From the NCBI GenBank assembly GCA_002350765.1, contig DEFK01000023.1, positions 1 to 26,929 of the forward strand: a stretch of DNA of 26,929 nucleotides, read 5' to 3'. This document shows positions 22,361 through 26,929 of this stretch, one piece after another. Below the pieces are notes generated by a model. That model worked only from the letters and a program-made list of their open reading frames with translations. It was not told where the DNA came from and did no database searches. The position numbers were made by a program, and so were the translations under genes. This DNA comes from Ruminococcaceae bacterium UBA2854 (GTDB taxonomy: Bacteria; Bacillota; Clostridia; Oscillospirales; Acutalibacteraceae). Position 1 is the stretch's first letter; every line of letters begins with the position of its first letter.

Positions 22361-22819
22361 TTATTCAGTTTTAAAACAGCCGTTTTCAATATCTTTCAGC
22401 ATCTGAACACGGCGAATATGGCGTTCTTCATCGCCCGAAAACGGAGTGTTTAGAAAGATATCGGCAAATTTTACCGCGTCTTTCTCATTTGTAACACGTC
22501 CGCCCATACATAATATATTGGCGTTATTATGGCGTCGTGTCATTTCAGCGCCGAATTCGTTGCTTACAACCGCGGCTCTAATGCCTTTCACCTTATTAGC
22601 GGCTATAGATATACCTATTCCCGTTCCGCAGCATAATATACCCTTTTCAAATTCGCCGTTAGCTACCGCTGTAGCTACTTTATAAGCGTATATAGGATAA
22701 TCTACGCTGTCGTCCGTGTAACAGCCGAAGTCCTTATACTCGATATTATTCTTATCGAGATACTCGATTATGGCTCTTTTCAGATTTATTCCGCCGTGAT
22801 CGCAACCTAAAGCTATCAT
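22361..22819 (-). CDS. rpiB: Ribose-5-phosphate isomerase B
   Basis: RpiB/LacAB family isomerase of 152 residues, interconverting ribose-5-phosphate and ribulose-5-phosphate in the pentose phosphate pathway. Motifs: IALGCDHGG at the N-terminus, CCGTGIGISIAANKV with the catalytic cysteine C64, and RRHNNANILCMGGR with the phosphate-binding histidine. The ATG overlaps the tsaB stop by 4 nt (ATGA), so it is the last gene of the fhs-tsaE-tsaB-rpiB operon. A sugar-phosphate isomerase of the LacA/LacB or allose type cannot be excluded. Confidence 0.9.
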   Translation of the reverse strand: MIALGCDHGGINLKRAIIEYLDKNNIEYKDFGCYTDDSVDYPIYAYKVATAVANGEFEKGILCCGTGIGISIAANKVKGIRAAVVSNEFGAEMTRRHNNANILCMGGRVTNEKDAVKFADIFLNTPFSGDEERHIRRVQMLKDIENGCFKTE

Positions 22820-23508
22820 ATCTTATTCTCCATTCTCTTTTTTAATTCTCTTTCAGCCTGCGGAAGTCTTAAATACGCGGGCAGAAGCTCGCCGCAGGAA
22901 ATCCGCTCTTTATTTACAGACGCAAGCGCTACGCCCGAGGCGTTCTGGTATCTTGACATCTCGGGAGCGAGCACTATGTTGTTATTTTCTTTCATAGAAT
23001 TATAACACAACTGAGCGCCGTCGCCTACGAGTACAATCTTTTTATTATACTGTTTTAAATCCTCCGATAAGTCGTCGATAGAAACCGCCCTGTCGTCGCA
23101 CAATCTGGTAATCTTACCGTTTTTGATTTCAAACAAAGCGTTATACACCTGATTACATCTCGCGTCCATAACGCAGGCGGCGATACAATCCTCGGATATA
23201 ATATTATAAGGCATAGCCTCTAAGGTAGAAACAGCGATACAGGGCTTATTAAGCGGCATAGCCATTCCTTTTACGGCGGCAACGCCTATTCTGACGCCCG
23301 TAAAAGAGCCTGGCCCCGCGGATACGGCGAAGGCGTCTATGCTGTTAATATCCGTAGAGGTATTTTTAAGCACCGCGTCAATCATAGGAACCAGCGTCTG
23401 GCTGTGGGTCAGCGCGGTATTTATAAAGAAGCTGCCTATAATTTTATCATCATCCAAAACAGCCGCCGAGCAGGCTTTTGCCGACGAGTCTACAGCGAGT
23501 ATTTTCAA
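22816..23508 (-). CDS. tsaB: tRNA t6A threonylcarbamoyl transfer subunit TsaB
   Basis: Partner of TsaD and TsaE in making the t6A37 modification on ANN-decoding tRNAs. 230 residues with the ASKHA-type N-terminus ILAVDSSAKACSAAVLDD, the middle segment AVSAGPGSFTGVRIGVAAVKG (long run shortened) and LEAMPYN, all diagnostic. Start is TTG 23508, which directly follows the tsaE stop (TAATTG), with GAGGG upstream. tsaD and rimI, often next to tsaB, are absent from the window. Confidence 0.93.
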   Translation of the reverse strand: MKILAVDSSAKACSAAVLDDDKIIGSFFINTALTHSQTLVPMIDAVLKNTSTDINSIDAFAVSAGPGSFTGVRIGVAAVKGMAMPLNKPCIAVSTLEAMPYNIISEDCIAACVMDARCNQVYNALFEIKNGKITRLCDDRAVSIDDLSEDLKQYNKKIVLVGDGAQLCYNSMKENNNIVLAPEMSRYQNASGVALASVNKERISCGELLPAYLRLPQAERELKKRMENKI

Positions 23509-23925
23509 TTATATTCCCTCAACTTTTATAATTCTTTCGTTATCGTTCTCGGTTTTATCAATATATATCTTGATAACCTCACTCGGTAACGCGCCCTCGA
23601 TATTCTCGCTCCACTCAATTATAATCACGCCTGTGTTAATATAATCGAAAAAGCCGATTGACTCGAGGTCGTCCCAGTTTTCGATACGATACATATCGAA
23701 ATGATAAAGCGGATAAACTCCCGAATACTCGTTAACGATGGCGAATGTAGGGCTTGAAACGGTTTGTTCAACCTCAAGCCCTCTCGCAAGCCCTCTTGTA
23801 AAAGAGGTTTTGCCCGCGCCTAAATCGCCGTATAAAGCGATAATCTCGTTGCCTGTTAACTTTTTGCTGAATTCTTCCGCGAATTTTTCGGTATCCTCTA
23901 CCGATCTAGAGAAATAATCATCCAT
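23509..23925 (-). CDS. tsaE: tRNA t6A biosynthesis ATPase TsaE
   Basis: Small P-loop ATPase, 138 residues, that energises the TsaB-TsaD complex. Walker A is GDLGAGKT (33-40). Family segments SSPTFAIVNEY, YHFDMYRI and VIIIEWSENI are all present. The ATG overlaps the fhs stop by one base (TAATG). Complete in length. Confidence 0.93.
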   Translation of the reverse strand: MDDYFSRSVEDTEKFAEEFSKKLTGNEIIALYGDLGAGKTSFTRGLARGLEVEQTVSSPTFAIVNEYSGVYPLYHFDMYRIENWDDLESIGFFDYINTGVIIIEWSENIEGALPSEVIKIYIDKTENDNERIIKVEGI

Positions 23926-25589
23926 TAAAATAAACCAACTACCTTATCGTTTTCAATATCTACCTTTTCAGCGGCGGGCACCTTCGGAAGTCCCGGCATT
24001 GTCATAATATCGCCTGTATAAACTACGACAAATCCCGCGCCGTTTGAAAGAGATACGTTTCTTACGGTTATTGTGAAATCCTTGGGAGCTCCGAGTAACG
24101 CGGGGTTATCGGAAAGCGAATACTGGGTTTTCGCGATACATACGGGTAATTTATCAGCTCCGAGAGATTTAACCTCTTTAATCGCCTTTATTGCCTGGGT
24201 GGTATAAGCTACGTCCTTAGCGCCGTAGATATTTTTAGCGATTGCTTCTATTTTTTCCTCAACAGTTAAGTCGAGCGAATAAATCGGCTTAAAATCAGAC
24301 GGCTTTTCTACAGCCTCTACTACCTTTTTAGCAAGCTCTACACCGCCTTCTCCGCCGTTCGCGAATACGTCGGATAACGCGAAGTCAGCGCCTTTTTCCT
24401 TACAATACTGCTCGATATACTCGAGCTCTTCCTTGGAATCTGTAAGGAAGCGGTTGATAGCTACTACAACGGGAACGTTGTATTTTCTCATATTTTCGAT
24501 ATGAACGCCTAGGTTAACTATTCCCTTTTTAAGCGCTTCGAGATTAGTCTCGCCGCACTCGGCTTTATTAATACCAGCGTTGTATTTAAGCGCTCTAGCG
24601 GTTGCTACAAGCACGATAGCGTTCGGCTTTAAGCCCGCGAATCTGCATTTAATATCGAGGAATTTCTCCGCGCCGAGGTCGGAACCGAAGCCCGCTTCCG
24701 TAATACAGTAATCGGCAAGCTTTAAAGCGAGCTTAGTAGCTCTTACGGAGTTACAACCGTGAGCGATATTAGCGAAAGGTCCGCCGTGCATAACCGCGGG
24801 AGTACCCTCTAAGGTCTGAACAAGGTTAGGCTTGATAGCGTCCTTTAAAAGCACGGTCATAGCGCCGTCGGCTTTTAAATCACGCGCGTAAACAGGTTCT
24901 CCGTTGTAATTATAAGCAACGAGGATATTTCCTAAGCGCTTCTTTAAGTCGTCAATATCAGCGGCTAAACAGAGAATAGCCATAACCTCGGAGGCAACGG
25001 TGATAATAAAGTGGTCCTCTCTCGGAACGCCGTTTACCTTTCCGCCTAAGCCTACGATAACATTTCTTAAAGCTCTGTCGTTCATATCAAGACAGCGCTT
25101 AATAAGTATTCTTCTCTGGTCGATACCGAGGGCGTTACCCTGCTGCATATGGTTATCGAGCATAGCGCATAAAAGGTTATTAGCCGCCGTAATAGAGTGC
25201 ATATCGCCCGTAAAGTGCAGGTTGATGTCCTCCATGGGAAGAACCTGAGCGTAACCGCCGCCCGCGGCTCCGCCTTTAATGCCGAATACAGGGCCTAGGG
25301 ACGGCTCTCTCAGCGCGATAATAGCGTTCTTGCCGATTTTAGCCATAGCCTGTCCGAGTCCCGCCGTGGTAGTAGTTTTACCCTCGCCCGCGGGCGTCGG
25401 GTTAATAGCGGTAACAAGAATAAGCTTACCGTCGGGCTTATCCTGTAATCTTTCCATAAGCTCGTCCGAAAGCTTAGCCTTATAATGGCCGTAGGGCTCG
25501 AGCTCGTTTTCTTTAATATTTAATTTTTCCGCGATTTCCTTAACAGGCAAAAGTTCAGCCTGCTGAGCAATTTCAATATCACTTAACAT
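23925..25589 (-). CDS. fhs: Formate--tetrahydrofolate ligase
   Basis: Joins formate to tetrahydrofolate with ATP, feeding one-carbon metabolism and, in acetogens, the methyl branch of the Wood-Ljungdahl pathway. 554 residues, the normal length. The P-loop TPAGEGKTTTTAGLGQAM begins near residue 65; GPVFGIKGGAAGGGYAQV, LHFTGDMHSITAANNLL and PGLPKVPAAE near the end are typical. I use ATG 25589, giving MLSDIEIAQ, with GGAGGTG 9 nt upstream; the in-frame ATG at 25607 overlaps that ribosome site. First gene of the operon with tsaE, tsaB and rpiB. Its own promoter is not clear in the AT-rich gap to 25735. Confidence 0.96.
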   Translation of the reverse strand: MLSDIEIAQQAELLPVKEIAEKLNIKENELEPYGHYKAKLSDELMERLQDKPDGKLILVTAINPTPAGEGKTTTTAGLGQAMAKIGKNAIIALREPSLGPVFGIKGGAAGGGYAQVLPMEDINLHFTGDMHSITAANNLLCAMLDNHMQQGNALGIDQRRILIKRCLDMNDRALRNVIVGLGGKVNGVPREDHFIITVASEVMAILCLAADIDDLKKRLGNILVAYNYNGEPVYARDLKADGAMTVLLKDAIKPNLVQTLEGTPAVMHGGPFANIAHGCNSVRATKLALKLADYCITEAGFGSDLGAEKFLDIKCRFAGLKPNAIVLVATARALKYNAGINKAECGETNLEALKKGIVNLGVHIENMRKYNVPVVVAINRFLTDSKEELEYIEQYCKEKGADFALSDVFANGGEGGVELAKKVVEAVEKPSDFKPIYSLDLTVEEKIEAIAKNIYGAKDVAYTTQAIKAIKEVKSLGADKLPVCIAKTQYSLSDNPALLGAPKDFTITVRNVSLSNGAGFVVVYTGDIMTMPGLPKVPAAEKVDIENDKVVGLF

Positions 25590-25674
25590 ATTGAAACGCA
25601 CCTCCATAAAATAACATTCGTAGAGTTATTCTAACATAAATATACATATAATATATTCTAATTTGAAAATATAC

Positions 25675-25703
25675 TTGATATTAAGCGGATTATTTTATAT
25701 AAT
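25675..25703 (+). promoter_or_regulatory. Near-consensus promoter of the SEDS gene
   Basis: TTGATA (25675-25680), 17-bp spacer, TATAAT (25698-25703), 31 nt before the TTG start at 25735. Confidence 0.75.
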
Positions 25704-25734
25704 AACAATGTAAATTAAGAAAGGCGGTGATAAT

Positions 25735-26904
25735 TTGGGGAAAATTTTAGACAATATAAAAACATTTTTCAGCAAGACTGATGTTTATCTCTGGATTCTT
25801 ACTGTCATAGCGACTGTATACAGCCTGCTTTTAATCAGCGATATGCAGAGAGCGGGAACGTATAATTATATGCTGACTCAGTCAATCGCTATCGGTATAG
25901 GTTTAATCGCCGCGGTTGTAATAACGTTGATTAATTATAACTTTTTAATTAAAAAGTGGTGGATATTCGCTATTGCGGGAATTGTGCTCGCGGGACTTGT
26001 ATTTGCATTCGGCGTTACCGTTTCGGGTACCGACGATACGGCGTGGATTAAGCTCCCCGGAGGATTTACTATTCAGCCGTCGGAATTTATGAAAATATGC
26101 TTTATAATAACGTTTACAAAGCATTTATCTTTCTTAAACGAAATTGATAAGATTAAATCACTCCCGGGCGTTATAAGCTTAATGATTCACGTATTGATTC
26201 CGATTGCGCTTATCCATATGCAGGGTGACGACGGAACGGTGCTTATCTTCCTGTTTATGGCAATCGGTATGTCGTTCTTAGCAGGTGTACAGGCTAGGTA
26301 TTTCGCTATTATGGGCGGAGCGCTAGCCGTAGGCTTACCGATAATATGGAGCTTTTTCCTTAATAACGAACACAGAAACCGTATTATGGCGCTGTTCGAT
26401 TTAGACGGAAACGCACTTACTAATTACGGTTGGCAACAATATCAGGGTAAGGTATCAATAGCCTCGGGACAGGCTTTCGGCTCGGGACTTTACAACGGCC
26501 GCAGAGTAGCGTTCGGAATTGTACCCGAACAGGAAAACGACTTTATATTCACTGTCGCGGGCGAAGAATTCGGCTTTATCGGCTGTATAATCCTTTTATT
26601 GATCCTTTTATTCATTATAATAAGAATACTTATTAACGCTAAAAACGCTTACGATATTAAAGGCTCGTACATCTGTTACGGTATTTTCATTATGATAGCG
26701 TCGCAGACTATTATAAATATCGGTATGGTTTTAGGATTTATACCCGTAATCGGAATTACTCTCCCCTTCTTCAGCTCGGGAGGAACATCCGTTATGACGA
26801 TGATGATTAGTATAGGACTTGTCCAATCGGTACTTTATAATCAGGAAGAAGATATGGATAAGGCTCAGATACGACTTGGAAGCCAAAGCAGAATAAGACT
26901 CTAG
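25735..26904 (+). CDS. rodA: SEDS-family peptidoglycan polymerase, RodA/FtsW type
   Basis: Multispanning membrane protein of 389 residues that polymerises glycan strands with a partner penicillin-binding protein. About ten membrane helices are visible. Family motifs: LPGGFTIQPSEFMKI, MQGDDGT with the likely catalytic aspartate region, GIVPEQENDFIFTVAGEEFG (shortened) and GFIPVIGITLPFFSSGGTS. The near-terminal motif and the short cytoplasmic tail fit RodA somewhat better than FtsW, but SpoVE is possible. Start is TTG 25735 with AAGGCGGTGA upstream. The stop is at 26902-26904, followed by a small TGGCG/CGCCA hairpin before the window ends. No partner gene is visible. Confidence 0.87.
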   Translation: MGKILDNIKTFFSKTDVYLWILTVIATVYSLLLISDMQRAGTYNYMLTQSIAIGIGLIAAVVITLINYNFLIKKWWIFAIAGIVLAGLVFAFGVTVSGTDDTAWIKLPGGFTIQPSEFMKICFIITFTKHLSFLNEIDKIKSLPGVISLMIHVLIPIALIHMQGDDGTVLIFLFMAIGMSFLAGVQARYFAIMGGALAVGLPIIWSFFLNNEHRNRIMALFDLDGNALTNYGWQQYQGKVSIASGQAFGSGLYNGRRVAFGIVPEQENDFIFTVAGEEFGFIGCIILLLILLFIIIRILINAKNAYDIKGSYICYGIFIMIASQTIINIGMVLGFIPVIGITLPFFSSGGTSVMTMMISIGLVQSVLYNQEEDMDKAQIRLGSQSRIRL

Positions 26905-26929
26905 TGGCGAGCCGCCACCGCCAATCACG

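Noticed and set aside
26905..26929. GC-rich TGGCG/CGCCA sequence at the window end as a ToxI-like repeat
   Set aside because: It shares only a short GGCG-type stem with the toxI units and the window ends before a second copy could be seen.

Overview
The window reads as chromosome of a low-GC Gram-positive anaerobe of the Clostridia, most likely an Oscillospiraceae/Ruminococcus-like gut bacterium. This is inferred from strong AGGAGG ribosome binding sites, many TTG starts, sigma-A promoters of the TTGACA-N17-TATAAT type, a formate-tetrahydrofolate ligase, and a TnpW/large-serine-recombinase mobile element of a type common in that group. No tRNA, rRNA or CRISPR array was seen.

Region 1 (1-6260): three ECF sigma factor/membrane anti-sigma-like pairs. 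Pair 1 is on the minus strand. Pair 2 is divergent from it and is followed by a small secreted basic protein of unknown function. Pair 3 lies between two copies of a structured, non-coding direct repeat of about 215 bp (3811-4025 and 6044-6259, about 93% identical by eye).

Region 2 (6272-14900): an integrated mobilizable element. It carries a type III toxin-antitoxin system (toxIN: a ToxN/AbiQ-family RNase plus three exact-tandem 35-nt ToxI RNA repeats, with promoter and leaky terminator), a sigma-70-like protein, a zinc-finger DUF6076-like protein, a DUF927-type P-loop ATPase, a 500-bp non-coding replication/transfer region with repeated CTGNGGCA motifs and an oriT-like set of inverted repeats, mobC, a MOBP relaxase preceded by the relic of another relaxase start, a TnpW-like protein and a large serine recombinase. 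The recombinase marks the right end. The left end was not found. ToxIN sits at the left edge as likely cargo; this family is known for phage defence by abortive infection and for stabilising mobile DNA.

Region 3 (14906-26929): ordinary core genes. A minus-strand operon runs murD - M42 peptidase - M42 peptidase - GNAT - methionine gamma-lyase family protein from a near-consensus promoter. Divergent from it is a MocR/PdxR-type regulator. Next come an XRE regulator and a second tightly packed minus-strand operon, fhs - tsaE - tsaB - rpiB. A RodA/FtsW-type SEDS gene runs off toward the right edge.

The most notable system is the toxIN locus, where toxin, RNA repeat array, promoter, terminator and a repeat-enclosing stem can all be read directly. 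The direct-repeat-flanked sigma cassette and the iteron/oriT region are the next most interesting.
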